From Sulfurimonas aquatica (lineage in GTDB: Bacteria > Campylobacterota > Campylobacteria > Campylobacterales > Sulfurimonadaceae), in the NCBI RefSeq assembly GCF_017357825.1, contig NZ_CP046072.1, positions 1,860,001 to 1,924,000 on the forward strand: a DNA stretch of 64,000 nucleotides. Reading direction: 5' to 3'. Below are positions 33,330-42,798 of this stretch, piece after piece. Every line of letters starts with the position of its first letter. Within the stretch, counting starts at the first letter, position 1. Position numbers and translations under genes: made by a program. Below the pieces are notes generated by a model. The model made no database searches, was not told where the DNA came from, and saw only the letters and a list, made by a program, of their open reading frames with translations.

Positions 33330-34251
33330 TTAAACTCTCCATATTAAATTTTTTCTCTAATGCACTCTGCATAATATCATCAAATCCAGCTTGAAAAAAC
33401 ATCTTCTCTTTTGTCGTTGGATGTATGAAGTAAATCATATAAGCATGTAGCAAAATTCGTTCCGACTTATCTACTTTAGGGCTTAACCCATAAATATGAT
33501 CACCAAGTATATGACGATTAATCGTCTCTAAATGTACACGAATTTGATGAGTACGCCCAGTAAATAGTTTACATGCAATTAGTTGATTTTTTTCATCCTT
33601 GCTTAGTGCAAGATTTTTAAACATTGTTTTAGCACTTTTAGAGTGTTCTAATCCACATGACATCTTCAAGCGATTATTTGCACTTCGTCCAATATTACCT
33701 TCAATAACGGTAATATCATCTTTAAGTGGAGGAGTCACTACTGCAATGTAATATCTTCCCATACTTTTATCCTGAAGCTGTGCAGATAAAAACTCATGTG
33801 CTTCGTTATTTTTGGCCACAACCATAGTTCCACTAGTACCTTTATCAAGTCTGTGAACTATACCGTGGCGTTCTTCTCCACTAATCGTTGAGAGTCGAAT
33901 ACCTTTATGCTTTAGCCAATCAACCAATGTTGCATCTTTTACACTTGGTGCTGGGTGAACTGTCACTCCACTTGGCTTGTTTATAACTAAAATATCCTCA
34001 TCTTCATAAAGTACTTCCACATCAAAATCGACATCAAGAGCTTTTTGCTGTTTAGCTTCTGGAAACTCTACTCTTACATTTTGATTTGTTTTTAACTTCA
34101 CGCCTGGACGAGAGACTTTTTTATTATCTACCCAAACACATTCGTGTTTTATTAAAGCTGCTACTTGTGAACGAGTTTGCCCAATTTGAGCAGCAAGAAA
34201 AACATCTAAACGCTCTGCATTTTCACAAATATACTCTTTTACATCTCTCAT
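33277..34251 (-). CDS. RluA/RluD-family pseudouridine synthase
   Basis: A 324-residue enzyme making pseudouridine in RNA, probably 23S rRNA. It has an N-terminal S4 domain (about 12-75, RLDVFLAAQIGQTRSQVAALI) and a catalytic core with the active-site Asp in HGIVHRLDKGTSGTMVV. ACKLFTGRTHQIRVHL is the second family motif. RluD is the nearest named relative, but RluA and RluC types cannot be separated by eye. The end overlaps the lipoprotein start by 53 nt. It is divergent from rodA. Confidence 0.93.
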   Translation of the reverse strand: MRDVKEYICENAERLDVFLAAQIGQTRSQVAALIKHECVWVDNKKVSRPGVKLKTNQNVRVEFPEAKQQKALDVDFDVEVLYEDEDILVINKPSGVTVHPAPSVKDATLVDWLKHKGIRLSTISGEERHGIVHRLDKGTSGTMVVAKNNEAHEFLSAQLQDKSMGRYYIAVVTPPLKDDITVIEGNIGRSANNRLKMSCGLEHSKSAKTMFKNLALSKDEKNQLIACKLFTGRTHQIRVHLETINRHILGDHIYGLSPKVDKSERILLHAYMIYFIHPTTKEKMFFQAGFDDIMQSALEKKFNMESLNEVMDTKYIIDSFTADP

Positions 34252-34301
34252 TTATCTACCTTTATGTTACAATCATACAATTTTATTTTGGAGTTACAAA
34301 C

Positions 34302-35414
34302 TTGTGGAGATTTGATAAGGGTATTTTATCACAATTTGACTTCTTTTCTATCATTCTTATAATTCCCCTAATTATTACTTCAAACTGGCTAATTGGTGAA
34401 GTTGTGCCTGCTCTTGCACAAAAGCAAGTTGCCTATGTTGGTATCGCGTTTATTGCATTTTTGGTCGTCTTTTTTTTGCCCATTAGAAGGATGAGTTGGC
34501 TTATACCTTTGATATATTGGGGAAATATTGGACTACTCTTAGCTGTAGAATTTTTCGGTCATGCTCGCCTTGGTGCACAAAGGTGGATAAATATCCCTTT
34601 TATAAACGCCACTATACAGCCCTCAGAATTCGTAAAACCAGCACTTATTTTAATGCTTGCTTATCTTATCCATAAGAACCCTCCACCACTCCAAGGCTAT
34701 AGGATTAAAGAGTTTGCAAAAATAAGTTTTTATATATTACTTCCCTTTATCCTTATAGCAAAAGAACCCGATTTAGGTACTGCTCTTGTTTTACTACTTA
34801 TCGGCTATGGAACTCTCTTTTTTATAGGAGTACATTGGAAGATAGTCGCGAGTATTGCTACCATAGCTATTCTTTTAATTCCAATATCATACAAGTTTAT
34901 ACTTCATGATTATCAAAAGGTTAGAATACAAGACTTTTTAAGTGAAAAGCCCTCTTATCATGTACAACAATCAATCATTGCAATAGGTTCAGGCGGATGG
35001 AGTGGAAAAGACAAAGAGAATGCAACGCAGACTCAAATGCGTTTTTTGCCTATTGCAACAAGTGATTTTATCTTTGCCTTTGTAGTTGAGAGGACTGGTT
35101 TTTTAGGAGCTCTTGCACTAATATCTCTTTATGCGGTGCTCATTCTACATCTTTTAAGTTTAGCGATCTTTAACAAAGATTATTACATCAAGGTAGTAAG
35201 TGTCTCCATCTCATTTATGATTTTTATATATATGGGAGTAAATATATCAATGACTATTGGGTATGCACCAGTAGTGGGTGTCCCTTTACCAATGTTTAGC
35301 TATGGAGGAAGTAGTTTTTTTAACTTTATGATACTCTTTGCCATCATGCAAAACCTTATTACCTTTCGATATAAAGATATGTATGACAATCGAGGAACAA
35401 AAAGTTTTATGTAG
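34302..35414 (+). CDS. rodA: Rod-shape peptidoglycan polymerase RodA
   Basis: A 370-residue SEDS-family glycosyltransferase with about ten membrane helices. Landmarks are FGHARLGAQRWINIPFINATIQPSEFVKPAL, quoted in parts as GAQRWI and QPSEFVKPA, KEPDLGTALVLL, and GVPLPMFSYGGSSF. I choose TTG at 34302: GGAG lies eight bases upstream and the length then equals that of E. coli RodA. A longer frame reaching 34086 would run into the divergent gene. No PBP2 gene is adjacent. Confidence 0.93.
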   Translation: MWRFDKGILSQFDFFSIILIIPLIITSNWLIGEVVPALAQKQVAYVGIAFIAFLVVFFLPIRRMSWLIPLIYWGNIGLLLAVEFFGHARLGAQRWINIPFINATIQPSEFVKPALILMLAYLIHKNPPPLQGYRIKEFAKISFYILLPFILIAKEPDLGTALVLLLIGYGTLFFIGVHWKIVASIATIAILLIPISYKFILHDYQKVRIQDFLSEKPSYHVQQSIIAIGSGGWSGKDKENATQTQMRFLPIATSDFIFAFVVERTGFLGALALISLYAVLILHLLSLAIFNKDYYIKVVSVSISFMIFIYMGVNISMTIGYAPVVGVPLPMFSYGGSSFFNFMILFAIMQNLITFRYKDMYDNRGTKSFM

Positions 35415-37170
35415 CCTGTGACTCTATAAGTGACTGAACATTTTGTGCAACAAGTCTAGGGGATGCTCCCCCTGGTATTAATTTACTTATTGAGACTATG
35501 TTTAATGCAGGTTTATTACCTATGAGTATAATGTTAGGAATAGATAAAATATTTTTTTGATAGATATTTAAAAACTTTTCAACTCTTACTTTTTGAAGGA
35601 CCTCTTCTACTACTAAAATTTTAACACTATTAGTCATAGCCCATTTAATTGCGGCTTTTTCATCTATAAACGATTTTATGTCAAGAGATTTATCCATTGT
35701 CTTAATAGCACTTTCATACTCCATCGCTTCTTGAGCAGATGCGGTAACTACCATTATATAATCTTTATGCACTGAGACTAAGTAGTCATAAAGTTCAAAG
35801 AGTTTTTGAGTATCTCCTGTTGCCTTATACTCATCTTGTGTACTCAAAAAATATTTGAGATAAGTTTTCGTATTGAGCTCACCATGAATTGAAGAGTCTC
35901 TAAAGTGTGCTTTAACAGCTTTAGATGTTTTTGCTTGCATCCACTGCTGTGCATCAAAGAAATAAGCTTGAGCGTTTAAGATATCCACTAAATCATCTTG
36001 GTGTTTTTGGGCTTCAACAGAGAAAAGAGCATAAAAGTCTTCCCTATATTCTGCTTCAAAATCTTTTAACAGTATTAAGTCTTGTTTATACCTCTCATCA
36101 AGCTCTGCCATCATATGTACAACATCAACATAGGCACCATTTAGTGATTTGAGTTCCTCTTTTAAAAGTGTAAATTGTTCAGTTTTTATAACTTTTTCAA
36201 GCTCTTGCTTTTTAACATTACGAACGCCACCAATAACTTTCTCACTATTTTTCAACTGCTTTAACTTAGTTATCAGTGCTTCTGCACCATCTTTTATCTT
36301 TTGATACTCTGCTTGAGATGATAAAAAAACCTCTTCATATGCTAAATGAGGGTATTTAACTTTTCTTTTAAAACCATCATATACTTTACCCATAGTTTTT
36401 AAATCATCACTCAACATTCTAATTTTAGGTGTAATAATATTAATGTCTATATCTATCAAATTGTTATATGTTGTCCAAAGAAATCTTCTTGCAATAACAT
36501 AATCAAGTCGTCCACTCACTTTTTTATAATTTTTTCTTATATCTATATTATGTTGTATTGTGTCAAAATAGTTTTTTACAGCTGTATTAATATTTAAAGT
36601 ATTGGTAATACTTTCTGGTCTCTCTTTTTCTAACTCTTCGTTTATTTCATCAATAATCTCCACAGAGGGTTCTAATTCAAAGTGCTCTTCTTTATTTTCC
36701 TCTTCGTTTGTGAGTTTATCCTCATCAGGTAGAGTTTCACTCCTATCATCATCCGCTTCTTCTAAAAACTCTTCTTCGTATTCATCTTCTTCTGATTCAG
36801 TTGAAAGAGCTTCTTGATTTTCACTTGTATGTTCACCATCATGATTAAGAGCATTGGTCGTTTCTATTGTCTGAGTTGTATGATTTTCGTCTATTTCACT
36901 TTTATCTTCTGTCTCTTGTTGATCAACTTCTACTTGGTCTGAACTATCAGACTCTGCTTGTTCTTGCAATATTTCGGCACTCTCTTTAGAGATAATGTTG
37001 AAAGCTTCACCCTCAATATAATCAAAAACAACTTCTAAACCCGTAGTAGGCATTACATCAAAATCATCCCAGTTTTGGACACTAAATACTATTTTTTTTC
37101 TTTCTTGTGTGATGATAATTCCATTGCCATCAGATGTGTTAAAAAAGAGAGTTTTACCATTCATATTCAT
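35407..37170 (-). CDS. Unknown protein: CSD-like N-terminus, acidic linker, receiver-like C-terminus
   Basis: A 587-residue soluble protein. The first 55 residues (GKTLFFNTSDGNGIIITQE, then ERKKIVFSV) have the beta-strand pattern of a cold-shock-like domain. A very acidic, Glu/Ser-rich stretch covers about 65-185. A long helical region follows to about 455. The last 120 residues have alternating strands and helices (IMVVTASAQEAMEYESAI, ILVVEEVLQ, IILIGNK) resembling a response-regulator fold without a clear phospho-Asp pocket. Its end overlaps the convergent rodA by 8 nt. I do not recognise the family. Confidence 0.75.
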   Translation of the reverse strand: MNMNGKTLFFNTSDGNGIIITQERKKIVFSVQNWDDFDVMPTTGLEVVFDYIEGEAFNIISKESAEILQEQAESDSSDQVEVDQQETEDKSEIDENHTTQTIETTNALNHDGEHTSENQEALSTESEEDEYEEEFLEEADDDRSETLPDEDKLTNEEENKEEHFELEPSVEIIDEINEELEKERPESITNTLNINTAVKNYFDTIQHNIDIRKNYKKVSGRLDYVIARRFLWTTYNNLIDIDINIITPKIRMLSDDLKTMGKVYDGFKRKVKYPHLAYEEVFLSSQAEYQKIKDGAEALITKLKQLKNSEKVIGGVRNVKKQELEKVIKTEQFTLLKEELKSLNGAYVDVVHMMAELDERYKQDLILLKDFEAEYREDFYALFSVEAQKHQDDLVDILNAQAYFFDAQQWMQAKTSKAVKAHFRDSSIHGELNTKTYLKYFLSTQDEYKATGDTQKLFELYDYLVSVHKDYIMVVTASAQEAMEYESAIKTMDKSLDIKSFIDEKAAIKWAMTNSVKILVVEEVLQKVRVEKFLNIYQKNILSIPNIILIGNKPALNIVSISKLIPGGASPRLVAQNVQSLIESQAT

Positions 37171-37297
37171 GCACTGAGTATATCTAAAATAATTTATATT
37201 AGTGATAAAAAGAGGCTATTGTTACAGTTAAAATAAAAAAATATAATAAAATTAATGATAAAAGAAGTTATAATATCTTTATAAAAGAGGAATAATC

Positions 37298-37714
37298 ATG
37301 AATGCAAATATTCGCAATAGACTAAATATAGAGATTAAAAAAGCCTACTATGTTTTTACAAGATATAAATCACCATGTACTTTTGCTATTTTATATCATG
37401 AAGAGGAGTTGCATGTAGCAAAGCTTGGAGAATTTGTAAGAATTTCAGATCATTTACTAAAAGTAGATGATAATCATTATTTTATAAACTTTGCATTTAC
37501 TGAACAAAATGGTGCATTTAAAGCATCTCAAAATTTAATTTTATACCTTGATAAACATTTCAACAATAGAACATCTTGTATTGCTGTAGACACATTCGAT
37601 TCAACACACTCATCAACAATTGTAATAAATAGACTTATGCAAATTCTTCAGGAGATTAAAAAAGATCCTTATTCAAGAATAGAAGATGAAAATATTTTAA
37701 ATGGACTTGTATAA
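37298..37714 (+). CDS. Hypothetical protein
   Basis: A 138-residue soluble protein with GAGG upstream of the ATG. The pattern of strands and helices (FAILYHEEELHVAKLGEFVR, NHYFINFAFTEQNGAF, then LIQxL-type helices) suggests an alpha/beta domain that could resemble a degenerate GGDEF or sensor fold. No motif supports a firm call. It is divergent from the 35407-37170 gene and followed by the tRNA cluster on the opposite strand. Confidence 0.7.
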   Translation: MNANIRNRLNIEIKKAYYVFTRYKSPCTFAILYHEEELHVAKLGEFVRISDHLLKVDDNHYFINFAFTEQNGAFKASQNLILYLDKHFNNRTSCIAVDTFDSTHSSTIVINRLMQILQEIKKDPYSRIEDENILNGLV

Positions 37715-37724
37715 TTAAATTGGG

Positions 37725-37800
<76 letters not shown>

Positions 37801-37812
37801 ATGTTTTTTTAA

Positions 37813-37889
37813 TGGTGCTGACACGAGGATTCGAACCCCGGGCCTGTTGATTACAAATCAACTGCTCTAGCCAACTGAGCTATGTCAGC
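37813..37889 (-). tRNA. tRNA-Thr (UGU)
   Basis: Read leftwards, a 77-nt cloverleaf with encoded CCA. The acceptor is GCTGACA and the anticodon loop TTTGTAA (anticodon UGU). It is separated from the next upstream tRNA by about 135 nt with no gene. That gap contains a loose inverted repeat around GCTTAAAAAT and ATTTTTAAGTGC. Confidence 0.95.
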
Positions 37890-38024
37890 AAAAATGACTC
37901 ATTTAATTGTAACTTTGAATATATTTATAGATATCTTATTTTTGAATTTGTTGTGCTTAAAAATAAGGCGAAGCATAGTGCACTATATGAGTCTAATTTT
38001 TAAGTGCAAATAATTAAAAAGAAG

Positions 38025-38101
38025 TGGCGCGGTGGACGAGACTCGAACTCGCGACCCCCTGCGTGACAGGCAGGTATTCTAACCAACTGAACTACCACCG
38101 C
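38025..38101 (-). tRNA. tRNA-Asp (GUC), copy 1
   Basis: Read leftwards, a 77-nt cloverleaf with encoded CCA. The acceptor is GCGGTGG and the anticodon loop CTGTCAC (anticodon GUC). It is identical in sequence to the copy at 38434-38510. Confidence 0.95.
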
Positions 38102-38126
38102 GCATATAATAAAAAGTACTTTAAAA

Positions 38127-38202
38127 TGGTGGGCATTACTGGACTCGAACCAGTGACATCTACCTTGTAAGGGTAGCGCTCTACCAACTGAGCTAAACGC
38201 CC
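38127..38202 (-). tRNA. tRNA-Val (UAC), copy 1
   Basis: Read leftwards, a 76-nt cloverleaf with encoded CCA. The acceptor is GGGCGTT and the anticodon loop CTTACAA (anticodon UAC). It is identical to the copy at 38339-38414. Confidence 0.95.
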
Positions 38203-38228
38203 ATTTTAAAATCTGTAACACCAAATTT

Positions 38229-38304
38229 TGGCGACCCCTAAAGGATTTGAACCTCTGTTCCTACCATGAAGTGATAGTGTCCTTGGCCACTAGACGAAAG
38301 GGTC
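38229..38304 (-). tRNA. tRNA-Glu (UUC)
   Basis: Read leftwards, a 76-nt cloverleaf with encoded CCA. The acceptor GACCCTT pairs with AGGGGTC, and the anticodon loop ACTTCAT gives UUC. It lies between the two Val copies. Confidence 0.95.
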
Positions 38305-38338
38305 ACTGTACTTTCACAAACGAAAGGTTTGTTAACAA

Positions 38339-38414
38339 TGGTGGGCATTACTGGACTCGAACCAGTGACATCTACCTTGTAAGGGTAGCGCTCTACCAAC
38401 TGAGCTAAACGCCC
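38339..38414 (-). tRNA. tRNA-Val (UAC), copy 2
   Basis: Read leftwards, a 76-nt cloverleaf identical to copy 1 at 38127-38202, including the encoded CCA. The duplication suggests gene amplification or unequal recombination within the cluster. Confidence 0.95.
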
Positions 38415-38433
38415 AAAGATAAACTAAAACATA

Positions 38434-38510
38434 TGGCGCGGTGGACGAGACTCGAACTCGCGACCCCCTGCGTGACAGGCAGGTATTCTAACCAACTGAA
38501 CTACCACCGC
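38434..38510 (-). tRNA. tRNA-Asp (GUC), copy 2
   Basis: Read leftwards, a 77-nt cloverleaf identical to copy 1 at 38025-38101, including the encoded CCA. Confidence 0.95.
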
Positions 38511-38534
38511 ATATATAGTGTTTTAATTTAAAAA

Positions 38535-38610
38535 TGGTGTCCTGTGATGGATTCGAACCATCGGCCACATCATTAAAAGTGACGTGCTCTACCAGCTGAG
38601 CTAACAAGAC
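38535..38610 (-). tRNA. tRNA-Lys (UUU)
   Basis: Read leftwards, a 76-nt cloverleaf with encoded CCA. The acceptor GTCTTGT pairs with ACAGGAC, and the anticodon loop CTTTTAA gives UUU. It is the first tRNA of the cluster in the direction of transcription. Confidence 0.95.
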
Positions 38611-38685
38611 ATTTTGTCTCTTAATCTTAAGAGGTCGAAATTATAGACAAATAGGTCTTAGATGTCAAGATAATTAATGCTAAAT

Positions 38686-39774
38686 TTAGAAAAAAGTCTC
38701 TTTGTCTATGAGAAGAAGCATTTTTACAGCATATAGAACTGTTTGACTCTGCACATAATTTCTATCTCCATGAAAATGGAGATGTTCTTCTTCATGTACT
38801 TCTTTACTTCTAACACCTATATATACAGTGCCTACAGGTTTTTCAGTAGTACCTCCGGTATCTCCAGCAATTCCACTTACAGAAAGTGCATAGTCAGCCC
38901 CACTTACACTTATGCAGCCTTCACTCATTTCTCTAACAACTTCCTTACTTACCGCTCCATTTTCTTCTATTACACTATGTGAAACTGCAAGCCAATTCTC
39001 TTTTAAAGAGTTTGAGTAAGTAACTAAAGAGCCATCAAGAATTTTTGAAGCACCATTTTCTTTTGTAAAATAATAACTAAGTAAGCCTCCCGTACAACTT
39101 TCAGAAAAAGTAATTTTTTTTGAGGATGCTGAGAGTTTTTCAATGATATACAAGACGATATTTGAAGATGGAATTAACTTTTTAGGAAGTAACTTTTTTG
39201 CACCATGAATGAACTTAGAGATATCTCCATATTTTTTGCTAAATATGTCCACCCTAAGCCAACCTTCCACTTGAAGCGTTACGTCAAATTGCACTTCATA
39301 TGTTTGCGCTATTGGATTAAGTATAGTTATAAGATCTTCTTCTGCTTCTTCAAATACGTGTATAGTCGCTTTAGTGCTAGTCGCTTGAAGTAACAGTTGA
39401 GGAAGACTTTCACCTTCATCTATTTGCAGTACGTTTACTATTGAATTGTTATATTCGAGCAAGTAACTTCTATCTTCAAACAGAGAGGCTTTTTGAGGTA
39501 TGAGCATTCCCTCTCTTAGTATTTGACTATCACTTGTAGCTGTACATATAAGTTTGCCTACTGTAGAGAAGTTTTTCTTTGTTGATATTATAATTATTTG
39601 ATCACTTGAATTAAGCTCTTCTTCTAGATATAAAAAAAGTGAACTATCACTTGCTTTAAAATACGTTATTGAGTTTATAAATTCACTCTCATTCTCAATT
39701 TTACGGAGTATATACTCTCGCAGTGATCTGTTATAAATAAACTTATTCCCGATAAATATTAGATGTAACTTCAT
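38686..39774 (-). CDS. CinA-family nicotinamide-nucleotide amidohydrolase
   Basis: A 362-residue protein whose C-terminal 160 residues are a CinA/PncC domain: FSESCTGGLLSYYFTKENGA (catalytic Ser region), LVTYSN, SVSGIAGDTGGTTEKPVGT. PncC deamidates nicotinamide mononucleotide in NAD recycling. The N-terminal 190 residues resemble a diverged CinA MoCF-like domain but lack clear motifs; this long form occurs in Campylobacterota. It lies upstream of the tRNA cluster on the same strand and is divergent from ileS. Confidence 0.88.
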   Translation of the reverse strand: MKLHLIFIGNKFIYNRSLREYILRKIENESEFINSITYFKASDSSLFLYLEEELNSSDQIIIISTKKNFSTVGKLICTATSDSQILREGMLIPQKASLFEDRSYLLEYNNSIVNVLQIDEGESLPQLLLQATSTKATIHVFEEAEEDLITILNPIAQTYEVQFDVTLQVEGWLRVDIFSKKYGDISKFIHGAKKLLPKKLIPSSNIVLYIIEKLSASSKKITFSESCTGGLLSYYFTKENGASKILDGSLVTYSNSLKENWLAVSHSVIEENGAVSKEVVREMSEGCISVSGADYALSVSGIAGDTGGTTEKPVGTVYIGVRSKEVHEEEHLHFHGDRNYVQSQTVLYAVKMLLLIDKETFF

Positions 39775-39886
39775 AGTTATTTTCAGCCTTGTACATAGTC
39801 TTTTCTTGGCTTATTATATCACTTTTATAAGCTTTTAAACACATAAGAGATATAATCCAAAAATTTTATACACTTTTGAGGCACAG

Positions 39887-42649
39887 ATGGATTACAAAGA
39901 TACACTACTTTTACCTACTACTAGTTTTGAGATGAGAGGCAATCTTCCAAACAAAGAACCTTTGAAATATGCTTCTTGGGATGAAAAGAAAATTTACGAA
40001 AAAATGAAAAAAAATCGTAAAGACGCGCCTAGTTTCACCCTTCATGATGGACCTCCATATGCAAATGGACATATTCATATTGGTCATGCACTCAACAAAG
40101 TACTTAAAGACATTATCATTAAGCATAACTATTTTAATGGTAAATCAGTTCGTTTTACTCCAGGTTGGGATTGTCATGGTCTACCAATAGAGCAACAAGT
40201 TGAAAAAAAACTTGGTGGTAAGCAAAAAAAAGAGCAACTTGAAACTGCTCAAATTAGAAAACTATGTCGTGAGCATGCTGCAAAATTTGTAGATATCCAA
40301 AGAGACGAGTTTAAACAACTGGGAATAATCGCTGATTGGAAAAACCCTTATGTAACGATGGACTTCAAATTTGAAGCAAATATCTATAGAACTCTTTGTG
40401 GAGTAGCAAAAAAGGGACTTTTGATAGAGCGTTCAAAACCTGTTTTTTGGTCTTGGGCTGAAAGAACCGCTCTTGCTGAAGCTGAAGTAGAGTATGAAGA
40501 CAAAGAGTCTCACTCAATCTACATCGCGTTTGAACTGAGTGATGAAGCTAAAGCTAAACTAGGAATAGAGGGAAAAGCCGCTCCTATTATCTGGACAACA
40601 ACGCCATGGACTATCCCTGCCAATACTGGTATCTCGCTAAACCCAGATGAAGAGTATATTCTTACAACTGACGGATTTATAGTTGCTAAAGAGCTTTTTG
40701 AAGCTTCAAAAGAAGAGGGATTATTTACAGGTAGTATCTCTAAAACGTTTAAAGCGACAGAGTTTGAAAACCTAGAAGCGATCAATCCACTCAATGGTAG
40801 AACTTCACGTATAATTCTTGGTGAACATGTTTTAGTAGACAATGGTACAGGCTGTGTTCATACTGCACCTGGTCATGGTGAAGATGATTACCGTATTGGC
40901 CTTGTGTATGATTTAGAAGTTGTTATGCCAGTTGATGAAACAGGATGTTATGACAACACTATCGTTCGTGAAAAACTCATTCCAAACGCCGAAGATTTTG
41001 TGGGCCGTCATATCTTTAAATCGAATGATGATTTAATCGAACTAATGGGAGACGCAGTAGTAAAAGTTGGCAAATTTACTCACTCATACCCACACTGTTG
41101 GCGTTCACATACTCCACTTATCTTTAGAGCTACAAAACAGTGGTTTATATCCGTTGATGAAAAACCTGCAGAGCAAGACAATACGCTAAGAGACATCGCG
41201 TTAAGCGAGATAGAAAAAACTCTTTTCGTTCCCGAGACTGGAAGAAATAGACTCAAATCTATGGTAGAAAACCGTCCTGACTGGTGTATATCTCGTCAAC
41301 GTGATTGGGGTGTGCCAATAGCGTTCTTTAGAGTTAAAGCTACTGACGAAGTTATACTTGATGAGAAAGTTTTAAACTACGTCGCTATGATATTTGAGAT
41401 GCAAGGAAGTGACGCCTGGTACTCAATGCCTACAGAAATGCTTCTCTATCCTGGAGCTGGTTACAAAGCTGATGAAGTTGAAAAAGTAACAGACATCTTA
41501 GACGTATGGTTTGACTCTGGTTCAACTTGGAATAGCGTTTTAAAATCTCGTAACTATGATGCTGGTAAATACCAAGCCGACTTATACGTAGAGGGAAGTG
41601 ATCAACATCGTGGTTGGTTCCAATCTTCACTCTTTCTATCTGCCGCAGTTGAGCATAAAGCGCCATATAAAGGCGTTTTAACTCACGGTTTTACTGTTGA
41701 TGACAAGGGCGAGAAAATGTCCAAGTCAAAAGGCAATGTTATAGCGCCTGATAAAGTACTCAAAGAGTACGGAAGTGAAATCCTGCGTTTATGGGTTGCT
41801 TCATCTGATTATCAAGGTGATTTAAAAATCTCTCAAGGAATTTTAAAACAGATATCTGAGAACTATAGAAAACTTAGAAATACTTTTAGAATTATGCTTG
41901 CAAATATAAATGACCTTGAAACACTTACTCCCTACGAAGAGATGGGTGAACTTGATAAGTGGATTTTAAATGTTTCTAAAAATACGTTTAATGAAGCTCA
42001 TAAATCATTTTCAGAGTATAACTTTGTTCATGGAATGAGTACACTTAACAACTTTATAGCAAATGAGCTGAGTGGTATGTATATAGATATGACAAAAGAT
42101 TCTCTTTACTGTAATGAGAAAAATGGCTCACGTCGTAAAGCAAGTCAAAGTGCAATGGCAATCATCACAAAATCTTTACTTCTTTTAATGGCTCCTATTT
42201 TAACTTATACGGCTGATGAGATAGTTGAAAATGCTCCAGCTATCATTAAAGGTGATGCTGAAGATATCTTTGACATGGTTTATTCAGAGATTGAAGTGGG
42301 TGAGACAGACTTCGACGCTGAGTATATGGTCAAAGCTCGTGAAGGCTTTGGCTCAGTCGTAGATGGACTTAAAAAAGAAAAAGTCATCAAAAGCACTCTT
42401 GAATTAGTTATATATACTGAATCTAAAGTAACCCTATCGCTTGACCCGGCCGATGCTGAAGATTGGTTTGTGGTATCTGGCATCATTGAGGATAAATCTG
42501 ACATAGAAGCTCTTGGAAGTTTTAAAGTCGATGACGAAACATTTATAGTAGCTAAAGCTAGTGATTTTAAATGTCCAAGATGTTGGAAGTTCCAGGCTAA
42601 AAAGGAAGAGTGTACATGTGCAAGATGTGAAGAGGTTGTGAGTGCCTAA
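39887..42649 (+). CDS. ileS: Isoleucyl-tRNA synthetase
   Basis: A 920-residue class I synthetase charging tRNA-Ile. It has the HIGH motif as HIGH within ANGHIHIGHAL (residues 64-67) and KMSKS near 609-613. An editing domain lies between, with WTTTPWTIPANTG, and the C-terminal zinc site is FKCPRCWKFQ with CTCARC. Length matches the bacterial type. GAGGCACAG lies before the ATG. A 36-codon gene overlaps its end. Confidence 0.98.
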   Translation: MDYKDTLLLPTTSFEMRGNLPNKEPLKYASWDEKKIYEKMKKNRKDAPSFTLHDGPPYANGHIHIGHALNKVLKDIIIKHNYFNGKSVRFTPGWDCHGLPIEQQVEKKLGGKQKKEQLETAQIRKLCREHAAKFVDIQRDEFKQLGIIADWKNPYVTMDFKFEANIYRTLCGVAKKGLLIERSKPVFWSWAERTALAEAEVEYEDKESHSIYIAFELSDEAKAKLGIEGKAAPIIWTTTPWTIPANTGISLNPDEEYILTTDGFIVAKELFEASKEEGLFTGSISKTFKATEFENLEAINPLNGRTSRIILGEHVLVDNGTGCVHTAPGHGEDDYRIGLVYDLEVVMPVDETGCYDNTIVREKLIPNAEDFVGRHIFKSNDDLIELMGDAVVKVGKFTHSYPHCWRSHTPLIFRATKQWFISVDEKPAEQDNTLRDIALSEIEKTLFVPETGRNRLKSMVENRPDWCISRQRDWGVPIAFFRVKATDEVILDEKVLNYVAMIFEMQGSDAWYSMPTEMLLYPGAGYKADEVEKVTDILDVWFDSGSTWNSVLKSRNYDAGKYQADLYVEGSDQHRGWFQSSLFLSAAVEHKAPYKGVLTHGFTVDDKGEKMSKSKGNVIAPDKVLKEYGSEILRLWVASSDYQGDLKISQGILKQISENYRKLRNTFRIMLANINDLETLTPYEEMGELDKWILNVSKNTFNEAHKSFSEYNFVHGMSTLNNFIANELSGMYIDMTKDSLYCNEKNGSRRKASQSAMAIITKSLLLLMAPILTYTADEIVENAPAIIKGDAEDIFDMVYSEIEVGETDFDAEYMVKAREGFGSVVDGLKKEKVIKSTLELVIYTESKVTLSLDPADAEDWFVVSGIIEDKSDIEALGSFKVDDETFIVAKASDFKCPRCWKFQAKKEECTCARCEEVVSA

Positions 42650-42752
42650 CGTCTCAGAACCTGTAACGATAGAATTTATTGGAGCTTCGATAGCTCTAAT
42701 ATTTATTATGGTTGGCGTGGGAATATTCTTAGTTAAAAAATTTAAAAACTAA
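42642..42752 (+). CDS. 36-residue single-span membrane protein
   Basis: A small reading frame with GTG start overlapping the last codons of ileS in another frame, preceded by AGAGG. The product is VPNVSEPVTIEFIGASIALI at the start, then a glycine-containing hydrophobic helix ending in VKKFKN. That is a typical one-pass membrane peptide with a positive cytoplasmic end. It resembles in size and layout the small subunits of respiratory or transport complexes. It is too short for family assignment. Overlap with ileS suggests coupled translation. Confidence 0.5.
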   Translation: MPNVSEPVTIEFIGASIALIFIMVGVGIFLVKKFKN

Positions 42753-42798
42753 CAACCTCCTTTGCATAAAAAATTATTATACAAACAAAGGTTTTAAA

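Noticed and set aside
37893-38020. Loose inverted repeat in the gap between tRNA-Thr and tRNA-Asp
   Set aside because: The arms have mismatches and a long loop. I could not support a terminator, a gene or a mobile element here.
38000-38224. Leftward 74-codon reading frame through the tRNA cluster
   Set aside because: It runs across the Asp and Val tRNA genes and is not a protein gene.
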